Origin: Pseudomonas marginalis
GTDB taxonomy: Bacteria > Pseudomonadota > Gammaproteobacteria > Pseudomonadales > Pseudomonadaceae
Assembly (NCBI RefSeq): GCF_008692035.1
Contig: NZ_VTFG01000001.1
Location: forward strand, 1,240,001-1,304,000
Direction: 5' to 3'
Length of the DNA: 64,000 nt
The notes beneath the pieces were generated by a model that saw only the letters and a list, made by a program, of their open reading frames with translations, made no database searches and was not told where the DNA came from. The position numbers and the translations under genes are program-made. Positions 1 to 8,036 of this stretch are shown here, piece after piece. The first letter of the stretch is position 1. Each line of letters opens with the position of its first letter.

Positions 1-963
1 GAAAACCCCGAGCTGCGCGGGTTTGCCGAAACCGCCCTGGCCAAGCGCTCGATCTTCACTCCCCGCGCCCTGGCGCTGATCGAACAAGCGGAGAAGGACG
101 GTGGCCTCAACCCTGCGGATGCCGATGAGTTTGTGCGCCAGGCCCTGGAAACCTTCCGCTGGCACCACACCGCGACCGTGACCGCCGCGCAATACCAGCA
201 ACTCAGCGACCAGCACCGCCTGATCGCCGACGTGGTGGCCTTCAAGGGCCCGCACATCAACCACCTGACCCCGCGCACCCTGGACATCGACCAGGTCCAG
301 GCCGCCATGCCCGGCAAGGGCATCACCCCCAAGGCCGTGATCGAAGGGCCGCCCCGCCGCCAGTGCCCGATCCTGCTGCGCCAGACCAGCTTCAAGGCCC
401 TCGACGAACCCATCGCCTTCACCGATGCCCAGGGCAGCCACAGCGCGCGTTTCGGCGAAATCGAACAGCGTGGCGTGGCGCTGACGCCCAAGGGCCGCGC
501 GCTGTACGACCAACTGCTGAATGCCGCGCGCGACGAACTGGGCGCCTTCCCCAACGAGGGCAATGCCGCGCGCTACATGCAGTTGATGGAGCAGCACTTC
601 CAGGCCTTCCCGGATAACCACGGGCAGATGCGTGAGCAGGATCTGGCCTACTTCCGCTACTTCGCCACGGAGAAAGGCCTGGCGGCACGCGGCCAGGCCG
701 ATCAACCGCGCACACTGGAGGCACTGGTCGCCGCCGGCCATGTGGCTGTCGAACCCTTGGTGTATGAGGATTTCCTGCCAGTGAGTGCGGCGGGGATTTT
801 CCAGTCGAACCTGGGGGATGGGGCGCAGAGTCACTACGCAGCCAATTCGAACCAGGCCGAATTCGAGAAGGCCCTGGGGCGCACGACTGTCGATGAATTG
901 AAGGTGTATGGCGAGACGCAGCAGCGCTCCATAGATGAATGCACTCGGGCACTGCTGGTGTAG
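1..963 (+). CDS. hglS: 2-oxoadipate dioxygenase/decarboxylase (DUF1338, HglS/YdcJ family), 3' part
   Basis: Open from the first base of the window to TAG at 961-963, so the start lies outside; 320 residues are visible of a family usually about 460 long. The family is a non-haem iron enzyme that converts 2-oxoadipate to D-2-hydroxyglutarate in D-lysine catabolism. Family-like motifs seen are FRWHH, FKGPHINHLTPRTLD and FGEIEQRGVALT, which carry His and Glu residues fitting the Fe(II) site; the exact ligand assignment is inference. The C-terminus is intact. It runs on the opposite strand to the ydcH-like gene that follows, with about 160 bp between them. Confidence 0.85.
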   Translation, partial: ENPELRGFAETALAKRSIFTPRALALIEQAEKDGGLNPADADEFVRQALETFRWHHTATVTAAQYQQLSDQHRLIADVVAFKGPHINHLTPRTLDIDQVQAAMPGKGITPKAVIEGPPRRQCPILLRQTSFKALDEPIAFTDAQGSHSARFGEIEQRGVALTPKGRALYDQLLNAARDELGAFPNEGNAARYMQLMEQHFQAFPDNHGQMREQDLAYFRYFATEKGLAARGQADQPRTLEALVAAGHVAVEPLVYEDFLPVSAAGIFQSNLGDGAQSHYAANSNQAEFEKALGRTTVDELKVYGETQQRSIDECTRALLV

Positions 964-1082
964 AAACGGAAAGTGCCCACCCGGCTCACCGGCGCAATCC
1001 TTGCGCCGCAACAGTCCCCAGAGCCGGGAGGGCGAGCGGGATCATAGGCAGGCGGCGCAGAGATGTCTTTCAGGCAATTCTG

Positions 1083-1113
1083 AAAAAATCTGCGCCCGCT
1101 ATGGCAGGCGCAG
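1083..1113 (-). terminator. intrinsic terminator of the ydcH-like gene
   Basis: Read on the minus strand, CTGCGCC and GGGCGCAG form a GC-rich stem with a loop of about 9 nt, followed by ATTTTTT. It starts about 9 bp beyond the stop codon of the ydcH-like gene and has the standard form of a rho-independent terminator. Confidence 0.75.
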
Positions 1114-1121
1114 TGTTGCGC

Positions 1122-1346
1122 TTAACCCAATCGCCCCACAATCTCGTCTTTGACCAACAGGCGTTTCTTCTTCAGCTTCTCCACCTCCTCATCGCTGGCC
1201 TTGGCCGATTCCGCCTTCAGCACCTCCCCATCGGCCGCATCGTATTGAGTGAACAGCGAGTCCAGGCGTTTGTCGTTCGCCCTGCGTTCGTGAACGGCTT
1301 CCTTGCTCAACCCCAAATCCTGATACAGGTCGTGTTTCACTGGCAT
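1122..1346 (-). CDS. YdcH/DUF465 family small protein
   Basis: Encodes 74 residues, MPVKHDLYQDLGLSKEAV onward. It is charged and almost wholly helical in appearance, with the Lys/Glu-rich C-terminal half (EEVEKLKKKRLLVKDEI) typical of DUF465 proteins, which are short coiled-coil proteins of unknown function. The start at 1346 is chosen because GGAGG lies 6 bp upstream; an earlier in-frame start at 1370 lacks such a site. It is a single-gene unit ending at the terminator at 1083-1113. Confidence 0.85.
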   Translation of the reverse strand: MPVKHDLYQDLGLSKEAVHERRANDKRLDSLFTQYDAADGEVLKAESAKASDEEVEKLKKKRLLVKDEIVGRLG

Positions 1347-1521
1347 GGCGTACCTCCGCAAGTTGATCAATGGCTTACCCCCTTGAAGCTAGCCCATTCC
1401 AGCCGGTCTTGTCATGTTCAGGGTCAATCCATCCCCGTTCGTCGCGGCGCGGGCAATGGGATCAAACCTTTGCCACACCCCGCCCTCCACTGTAAATCGC
1501 CACCCGAGGGAGAACGGTTTC

Positions 1522-3579
1522 ATGACTCATGCTGCCACCGCTGTCGACACCCAATGCATCAACACCCTGCGCACCCTGGCCATGGACGCCGTGCAGAAGG
1601 CCAACTCCGGCCACCCCGGCACGCCCATGGGCCTGGCACCGGTGGGGTATACGCTGTGGAGCCGCTTCCTGCGTTACCATCCCGAGCATCCCGACTGGCC
1701 CAACCGTGACCGCTTTGTGTTGTCGGTGGGGCATGCGTCGATGCTGCTGTATTCGCTGCTGCACCTGGCCGGTGTGGTCGAGATCGATGCCCACGGCAAA
1801 CGTTCGGGGCAACCGGCGATCAGCCTGGACGATATCAAGCAGTTCCGCCAGATGAGCTCCAAGACCCCCGGCCACCCCGAGTACCGCATGACCACCGGTG
1901 TGGAAACCACCACCGGGCCGCTGGGCCAGGGCTGCGCCAACAGCGTCGGCATGGCCATGGCCCAGCGCTGGCTGGGCAAGCGTTTCAACCGCGACGGCCA
2001 GGTGCTGTTCGACTACAACGTCTACACCCTGTGCGGCGACGGCGACATGATGGAGGGCATCAGCAGCGAAGCCGCGTCCATGGCCGGGCACCTGAAGCTG
2101 GATAACCTGTGCTGGATCTACGACAACAACACCATCAGCATTGAAGGCCACACCGAGCTGGCCTTCAGCGAAGACGTGATCAAGCGCTTCCAGGCCTATG
2201 GCTGGCACACCGTGCACGTCACCGATGCGAATGACTTGCAGGCCTTGAGCGAGGCGCTGAACACCTTCAAGGGCAACACCGGCGCGCCGACCCTGATCGT
2301 GGTCGACAGCGTGATCGGCTACGGTTCGCCACACAAACACAACACCGCCGCCGCCCATGGCGAGCCCTTGGGCGATGAAGAGATCCGCCTGACCAAGGCT
2401 GCGTATGGCTGGCCGCAGGATTCCAGCTTCCTGGTCCCCGACGAGGCCCGCACGGTGTTGCGTGACGCCCTGCTGGAGCGCAGCCAGCCGTTATATGACG
2501 CCTGGCAGCATAGCCTGGCGCAGCTGCAGCAGCACGAGCCGCAACTGGCCGAAGAGCTGCGCCGCATGCGTGCCGGCGAAATGCCGGAGCATTGGCAGGA
2601 TGACCTGCCCGGTTTCGACCCCGACGCCAAGGGCGTGGCCAGCCGTGCCGCCGGTGGCGAAGTACTGAATGCCTTTGCCCGGCAGATCCCGTGGCTGCTC
2701 GGCGGCTCGGCGGACCTGTCGCCCTCGACCAAGACCAACCTCACCTTCGACGGTGCCGGGCGTTTCAGCGCCGACGACTACAGCGGGCGCAACCTGCACT
2801 TCGGCATCCGCGAACACGCCATGGGCGCGATTGCCAACGGCATGGCGTTGTCCTACCTGCGGCCGTACACCTCGACATTCCTGGTGTTCAGCGACTACAT
2901 GAAGCCGCCGATCCGCCTGGCCGCGATCATGGAGCTGCCGGTGGTGTTCGTGTTTACCCATGACTCGATTGGCGTGGGCGAAGATGGGCCGACCCACCAG
3001 CCCATCGAACACCTGACCCAACTGCGCGCCACGCCGGGGTTGCTGACCCTGCGCCCCGGCGACGCGAATGAAACCCTGGAAGTGTGGAAGGTCGCGCTGG
3101 CGCAGACCCACCGGCCAAGTTGCGTGATACTGTCCCGCCAGCCACTGCCGACGCTGGATCGTACGAAATACGCGGCGGCATCGGGGGCGGCCAAGGGCGC
3201 CTATGTACTGGCGAGGGCGGATGATCCTCAGGTGATTCTGCTGGCGAGCGGCAGTGAAGTCAGCCTGGCGGTGGCTGCGTATGAGCAGTTGAAAAGCGCA
3301 GGGATTGCCGCGCAGGTGGTTTCAATGCCCAGCTGGGAACTGTTCGAAGACCAGGACCAGGCCTACCGCGACAGCGTGTTGCCGCCGGCAGTGAAGGCCC
3401 GGGTAGTGGTGGAACAGGCCGGGCCACTGGGCTGGGACCGCTATGTCGGCCAGACCGGCGCCAAGGTGGTGATGAACAGCTTCGGCGCGTCGGCGCCGTT
3501 GGCGAAGTTGCAGGAGCAGTTCGGGTTTACGGTTGAGAATGTGGTGAAGCAGGCCAGGGCACAGATCAACCTGACCTAA
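1522..3579 (+). CDS. tkt: transketolase
   Basis: 685 residues, full length for the family. It is the thiamine-diphosphate enzyme of the non-oxidative pentose phosphate pathway, moving two-carbon ketol units between sugar phosphates in the cytosol. Visible signatures are the N-terminal GHPGTPMG, the cofactor motif GDGDMMEGISSE, FGIREHAMG with the catalytic Glu in the pyrimidine-binding domain, and the substrate-binding DSIGVGEDGPTHQP. The start at 1522 (MTHAATAVDTQ) is preceded by GAGGGAGA about 8 bp upstream; longer in-frame starts would add an unrelated 36-residue leader. The surroundings differ from the metK-linked tktA found in many pseudomonads, so this could be a second transketolase gene (inference). 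A REPIN lies directly downstream. Confidence 0.93.
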   Translation: MTHAATAVDTQCINTLRTLAMDAVQKANSGHPGTPMGLAPVGYTLWSRFLRYHPEHPDWPNRDRFVLSVGHASMLLYSLLHLAGVVEIDAHGKRSGQPAISLDDIKQFRQMSSKTPGHPEYRMTTGVETTTGPLGQGCANSVGMAMAQRWLGKRFNRDGQVLFDYNVYTLCGDGDMMEGISSEAASMAGHLKLDNLCWIYDNNTISIEGHTELAFSEDVIKRFQAYGWHTVHVTDANDLQALSEALNTFKGNTGAPTLIVVDSVIGYGSPHKHNTAAAHGEPLGDEEIRLTKAAYGWPQDSSFLVPDEARTVLRDALLERSQPLYDAWQHSLAQLQQHEPQLAEELRRMRAGEMPEHWQDDLPGFDPDAKGVASRAAGGEVLNAFARQIPWLLGGSADLSPSTKTNLTFDGAGRFSADDYSGRNLHFGIREHAMGAIANGMALSYLRPYTSTFLVFSDYMKPPIRLAAIMELPVVFVFTHDSIGVGEDGPTHQPIEHLTQLRATPGLLTLRPGDANETLEVWKVALAQTHRPSCVILSRQPLPTLDRTKYAAASGAAKGAYVLARADDPQVILLASGSEVSLAVAAYEQLKSAGIAAQVVSMPSWELFEDQDQAYRDSVLPPAVKARVVVEQAGPLGWDRYVGQTGAKVVMNSFGASAPLAKLQEQFGFTVENVVKQARAQINLT

Positions 3580-3587
3580 CGCTGAGC

Positions 3588-3683
3588 AAAATGTGGGAGG
3601 GGGCTTGCCCCCGATGGCGGTGGCTCAGTCAAATTATTAGCGACTGACACTCCCTCATCGGGAGCAAGCCCCCTCCCACATTT
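3588..3683. repeat. REPIN (two inverted REP sequences)
   Basis: Two inverted copies of the P. fluorescens REP unit (TGTGGGAGGGGGCTTGCCCC... and its complement ...GCAAGCCCCCTCCCACA) flank about 35 bp of variable sequence. It sits between the convergent tkt and uvrA-like genes, where its hairpins may also stop transcription from both sides. Such pairs are dispersed by REP-associated tyrosine transposases; none is encoded in this window. Confidence 0.92.
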
Positions 3684-3698
3684 GGACAACATCGCTAG

Positions 3699-6218
3699 TC
3701 AGAGCAGCTCTCGGGCCAGGAATGGCGCGGTGCGGCTGGTTTTGTTTTTGGCCACCTTCTGCGGCGTCCCACTGGCAACCACCTTGCCGCCCAGGTCCCC
3801 GGCTCCCGGTCCGATGTCGATCACCCAGTCACTCTGGGCCACCACGCGCATTTCATGTTCCACCACGACCACCGTATGCCCCCCATCCACCAGTTGATTG
3901 AGCTGACTGAGCAGGCGGTCGACATCCCGTGGATGCAGCCCGGTGGTGGGTTCGTCCAGCACATACAACGTCGCGCCACGGGCATTGCGTTGCAGCTCGG
4001 TGGCCAGTTTGATGCGTTGCGCTTCGCCGCCGGACAGTTCCGTCGCCGGCTGCCCAAGGCGCAGGTAACCCAGGCCGATATCCCGCAGCACGTGCAGTGA
4101 ACGCAGTACCCCAGGTTGTTCGGCGAACACCTCCACCGCTTGTTCCACGGTCAGCCCCAGCACCTGGGCGATGCTCAGGCCTTGCCATTTGACGGCCAGG
4201 GTTTCAGGGTTGTAGCGCGCGCCGTGGCAGGTCGGGCACGGTGCGTAGACGCTGGGCATGAACAGCAATTCGACGCTGACAAAGCCCTCGCCTTCGCAGT
4301 TCGGGCAACGGCCCTTGGCGACGTTGAAGGAGAACTGCCCGGCGTCGTAATCGCGCTTCTTCGCCGCTGGCGTGGCGGCGAACAACTTGCGCACGTTGTC
4401 GAACAAACCGGTGTAGGTCGCCAGGTTGGAACGCGGGGTGCGGCCGATGGGTTTCTGGTCCACCTGCACCAGGCGACGGATGTGCTCCAGGCCGGCACTG
4501 ATGCGCCCGCCGCTGATTTGCGGGGCGTCGTCTTCCAGGCTCGGCTCTTCGTCGTTTTCCACCCGGCTGCCGAGGCCGCTGCCCACCAGTTCCAGCAGCG
4601 CCTGGCTGACCAGGCTGGACTTGCCCGAGCCGGAAATACCGGTGACCGCCGTAAAGCAGCCCAACGGGACATCCACGCTCAGGTCCTTGAGGTTATTGCG
4701 CGTCACGCCTTCCAGGCTCAGCCAGCCGCTGGGTTCACGGCGCGCCGGGTTCCCAGGGCGCTTGTCGGCGAACAGATAGGCCCGGGTCTGCGACGCCTCA
4801 ACGTCCGCCAGACCGGCCGGTGGCCCGCTGTACAGCACGTGCCCGCCATGCTCGCCGGCGGCCGGGCCCACATCGATCAACCAGTCGGCGCGGCGCATGG
4901 TTTCCAGATCATGTTCCACCACAAACAACGAATTGCCCGCCGCTTTCAAACGTTCGAGCGCGGAGAACAACGCTTCGCCATCCGCCGGGTGCAGGCCTGC
5001 CGAAGGTTCATCCAGCACATAGATCACCCCGAACAATTGCGAACCCAATTGCGTGGCCAAGCGCAGGCGCTGCAACTCCCCGGACGACAGGGTCGGCGTG
5101 CTGCGCTCCAGGGACAGATAGCCCAACCCCAATTCGATCAAGGTACTGACCCGCTCCAGCAGATCCTCGGCAATACGCTGGGCCGCCAGGCGTTTTTCCA
5201 CCGACAGCTTCATCTTGTCCTGCCCCGCCGCCACCGGCCGCAACAACGCGGCCAATTGCGTCAATGACAGTTGCGACAACTCGCCAATGTCCACCCCGGC
5301 AAACTTCACCGACAGCGCCGCCCGGGTCAGCCGCTTGCCCTCGCACAACGGGCAGGCGCTGCCCTGCATGAACTGCGACACGCGCTTCTTCATCAGCGCG
5401 CTTTGGGTGTGGGTGAAGGTGTGCAAAATGTAGCGCCGCGCGCCGCTGAACGTGCCCTGGTAGCTTGGCTCCAGCTTGCGTTTCAGTGCATCGCGGGTTT
5501 GCGCCGGGGTGAAACCGGCATACACCGGTACGGTGGGGGTTTCTTCGGTGAACAGGATCCAGTCGCGCTGCTTTTTCGGCAGGTCGCGCCAGGGAACATC
5601 CACGTCATAGCCCAGGGTCACGAGAATGTCGCGCAGGTTCTGGCCCTGCCACGCCAGGGGCCAGGACGCCACCGCGCGCTGGCGGATGGTCAGGGACGGA
5701 TCGGGCACCATCAGCGCCTCGGTCACTTCATACACACGGCCCAGGCCATGGCATTGCGGGCACGCGCCCTGGGGCAGGTTCGGCGAAAAGTCCTCGGCAT
5801 ACAGCATCGCCTGTCCCGGCGGGTAGCTGCCGGCACGCGAATACAGCATGCGGATCAGGCTCGACAGGGTGGTCACACTGCCCACTGAGGAACGCGCACT
5901 CGGCGTGCCGCGCTGCTGCTGCAACGCCACGGCGGGCGGCAGGCCTTCGATGCTGTCCACATCGGGCACGCCGACCTGATCGATCAGGCGCCGTGCATAG
6001 GGCGCCACCGATTCGAAATAGCGGCGCTGGGCCTCGGCATACACCGTGGAAAACGCCAGGGACGATTTGCCCGAACCGGAGACGCCGGTAAACACCACCA
6101 GGGCATCCCGGGGAATGTCCACGTCGACGTTCTTCAGGTTGTGTTCGCGGGCGCCGCGCACCTTTACGAATCCAAGGTGCTGGGCAGTGATCGGAGGCAT
6201 GGTGCGTTGTGACGTCAT
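3699..6218 (-). CDS. UvrA2-like excinuclease ABC ATPase
   Basis: 839 residues, about 100 shorter than housekeeping UvrA, which fits the UvrA2/DrrC class lacking the UvrB-binding insertion. There are two ABC ATPase modules: Walker A GVSGSGKSS near residue 47 and GISGSGKSS near residue 528, with signatures LSSGELQRLRLA and LSGGEAQRIKLA. Four CxxC zinc pairs are visible (CPQC, CPLC, CPNC, CPTC). Class II UvrA proteins have been linked to tolerance of DNA-binding drugs and lesions; the role here is unproven. The start at 6218 is chosen because its ATG overlaps the TGA of the upstream kinase gene (ATGA) and AAGG lies upstream, implying translational coupling. It converges on tkt. Confidence 0.85.
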   Translation of the reverse strand: MTSQRTMPPITAQHLGFVKVRGAREHNLKNVDVDIPRDALVVFTGVSGSGKSSLAFSTVYAEAQRRYFESVAPYARRLIDQVGVPDVDSIEGLPPAVALQQQRGTPSARSSVGSVTTLSSLIRMLYSRAGSYPPGQAMLYAEDFSPNLPQGACPQCHGLGRVYEVTEALMVPDPSLTIRQRAVASWPLAWQGQNLRDILVTLGYDVDVPWRDLPKKQRDWILFTEETPTVPVYAGFTPAQTRDALKRKLEPSYQGTFSGARRYILHTFTHTQSALMKKRVSQFMQGSACPLCEGKRLTRAALSVKFAGVDIGELSQLSLTQLAALLRPVAAGQDKMKLSVEKRLAAQRIAEDLLERVSTLIELGLGYLSLERSTPTLSSGELQRLRLATQLGSQLFGVIYVLDEPSAGLHPADGEALFSALERLKAAGNSLFVVEHDLETMRRADWLIDVGPAAGEHGGHVLYSGPPAGLADVEASQTRAYLFADKRPGNPARREPSGWLSLEGVTRNNLKDLSVDVPLGCFTAVTGISGSGKSSLVSQALLELVGSGLGSRVENDEEPSLEDDAPQISGGRISAGLEHIRRLVQVDQKPIGRTPRSNLATYTGLFDNVRKLFAATPAAKKRDYDAGQFSFNVAKGRCPNCEGEGFVSVELLFMPSVYAPCPTCHGARYNPETLAVKWQGLSIAQVLGLTVEQAVEVFAEQPGVLRSLHVLRDIGLGYLRLGQPATELSGGEAQRIKLATELQRNARGATLYVLDEPTTGLHPRDVDRLLSQLNQLVDGGHTVVVVEHEMRVVAQSDWVIDIGPGAGDLGGKVVASGTPQKVAKNKTSRTAPFLARELL

Positions 6219-7927
6219 GAACAACCTTGTCTGGCGGTGAGCACGCTGCGCAGCCGTTGCGTCAGGGCCTCGGGGCTGTAGGGTTTGCTCAGCAAGTGAA
6301 TGTCAGCGCTGAGCAGGTGATTGCTGGAGAGGATGTCGCGGGTGTGCCCCGAGGTGAACAGCACCGCCACCGGCGGCGTCTGGACGCGGGCCCACTCGGC
6401 CAGGTCGGTGCTTTTGATACGGCCGGGCATCACCACATCGGTGAAGATCAGGTCGGGCCGCACGCCGTCCTGCAAGGCTTGCATCGCGCGGTCGCCGTCT
6501 TCGGCGGTCAACACCGTGTAGCCTGCCTGTTCGAGCAGGTCCACCACGGTCACCCGCACATCCTCGTTGTCCTCCACCACCAGGATGGTCTCCTGGCCCA
6601 TGTCGTGGGACACGGGTTCTGGGTGAGTCTCCTGGACTTCTTCGCCCAGGCTGCGCGGAAAGTACATTTGCACCACGGTGCCCTTGCCCTCCTCGCTCCA
6701 CACGTCCACATGCCCACCGCTCTGGCGGACAAAACCAAACACCATGCTCAAGCCAAGGCCGGTGCCGTGACCATCGCGCTTGGTGGTGAAAAACGGCTCG
6801 AACACCCGCGACAGGATCGCCGCCGGCATGCCCACGCCAATGTCGGTGACGGCCAGGCGCACATACTCGCCTGGCTTGATGCTTTTGCCACGGCAATCCT
6901 TGGGGTTGAGGATGATGTTTTCACCGGTGATGCGAATCACGCCTTCGCCTTTCATGGCGTCGCGGGCGTTGATCGCCAGGTTGAGCAGCGCATTTTCCAA
7001 CTGGTTGCGATCGACGTTGATGCACCAGGAATCCTGGGGCAGCTGCACGTCGATATGGATGGTTTCACCCAACGCACGTTGCAGCAGTTCGCCCAGCCCG
7101 GCGTAGATGCGCTGCGGGTTGTACACGGCCGGTGACAACGGTTGGCGCCGGGCAAAGGCCAGCAGTTGCGAGGACAGTTTGGCGCCCCGCTCCACCGCGG
7201 CAATGGCCGCCGTGACCCGCCGCTGCACCTGGGCATTCTCCGGTTCATGGCGAGCCAGCAGGTGCAGGTTGCCGGCGATCACTTGCAACAGGTTATTGAA
7301 GTCATGGGCCACGCCACCGGTCAGGCCACCAATGGCTTCGAGCTTTTGCGACTGGCGCAGTTGGTCTTCGGCGGCGGAACGCGCCTGGACTTCGGCGGCC
7401 ACCCGTTGCTCCAGGTTATGGGTCAGTTCCTGGCGCACGCGTTCGGAATGCACGTGGGCGGTGGTCTCCACCACAATCGCCAGCACGCCGGCCGGTTGCT
7501 GGTTATCTCCGGCGACAGGGCTGTAATAGAGGTCCAGCCACACCGTTTCCGGCTGGCCGTTGCGCAGCAGCACCAGGTCTTTGTTGTTGAACGACAAGGT
7601 GCCGCCGGCCAGGCAGGTGTCCACCACATGGCGGTTGAAGTCGGCGACTTCCGGCCAGCCCAGCTCCACCGGCGTGCCGAGCAAATAAGGATGGCGGCCA
7701 CCGGCAAACACCGAATAGCTGTCGTTGTAGATCATGTACCCCGCCGGCCCCCAGAGCATCACCATGGGCACGGGGGATGCCAGCATCATCTGCACGGTAC
7801 AGGCGAGGCTGGTGGACCAGCGATCAAGGGGTCCCAGGTCGGTGGTTGACCAGTCAAATGCGCGAATGCGCTGGGCCATTTCGCCGGCCCAACCTTCACA
7901 GCCGTGGGGGTCGGATAAGAATTGCAT
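6215..7927 (-). CDS. hybrid sensor histidine kinase (PAS, HisKA, HATPase, receiver)
   Basis: 570 residues, no evident membrane segment, so probably cytosolic. An N-terminal PAS-like region (about 1-160) is followed by a short coiled coil, then the HisKA H-box GGVAHDFNNLL with phosphorylatable His208, then an HATPase domain (N-box NLAINARDAM, G-boxes DIGVGM and GHGTGLGLSM), and a C-terminal receiver with acceptor Asp497 in LIFTDVVMP and the conserved Lys in LLSKPYS. The start at 7927 (MQFLSDPHGCEGW) is the first ATG; a TTG start at 7978 is possible. It is translationally coupled to the UvrA2-like gene, so the kinase may respond to a stress that the ATPase counters (inference). No cognate response regulator is adjacent. 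Confidence 0.87.
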   Translation of the reverse strand: MQFLSDPHGCEGWAGEMAQRIRAFDWSTTDLGPLDRWSTSLACTVQMMLASPVPMVMLWGPAGYMIYNDSYSVFAGGRHPYLLGTPVELGWPEVADFNRHVVDTCLAGGTLSFNNKDLVLLRNGQPETVWLDLYYSPVAGDNQQPAGVLAIVVETTAHVHSERVRQELTHNLEQRVAAEVQARSAAEDQLRQSQKLEAIGGLTGGVAHDFNNLLQVIAGNLHLLARHEPENAQVQRRVTAAIAAVERGAKLSSQLLAFARRQPLSPAVYNPQRIYAGLGELLQRALGETIHIDVQLPQDSWCINVDRNQLENALLNLAINARDAMKGEGVIRITGENIILNPKDCRGKSIKPGEYVRLAVTDIGVGMPAAILSRVFEPFFTTKRDGHGTGLGLSMVFGFVRQSGGHVDVWSEEGKGTVVQMYFPRSLGEEVQETHPEPVSHDMGQETILVVEDNEDVRVTVVDLLEQAGYTVLTAEDGDRAMQALQDGVRPDLIFTDVVMPGRIKSTDLAEWARVQTPPVAVLFTSGHTRDILSSNHLLSADIHLLSKPYSPEALTQRLRSVLTARQGCS

Positions 7928-8036
7928 CGTTCGGCTCTGCGCAGAGAAAGGACGGTCGCAAAATTTGGAGCGTATCAAGGGGCGATGGTTTCATTTTCTA
8001 TAAATTAGGGGCTAATCACCGCCAGCGCTACCCGCC

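Noticed and set aside
4116..5267. Long open frame (383 codons) antisense to the UvrA2-like gene
   Set aside because: GC-rich codon shadow of a well-conserved ABC ATPase, with no family features.
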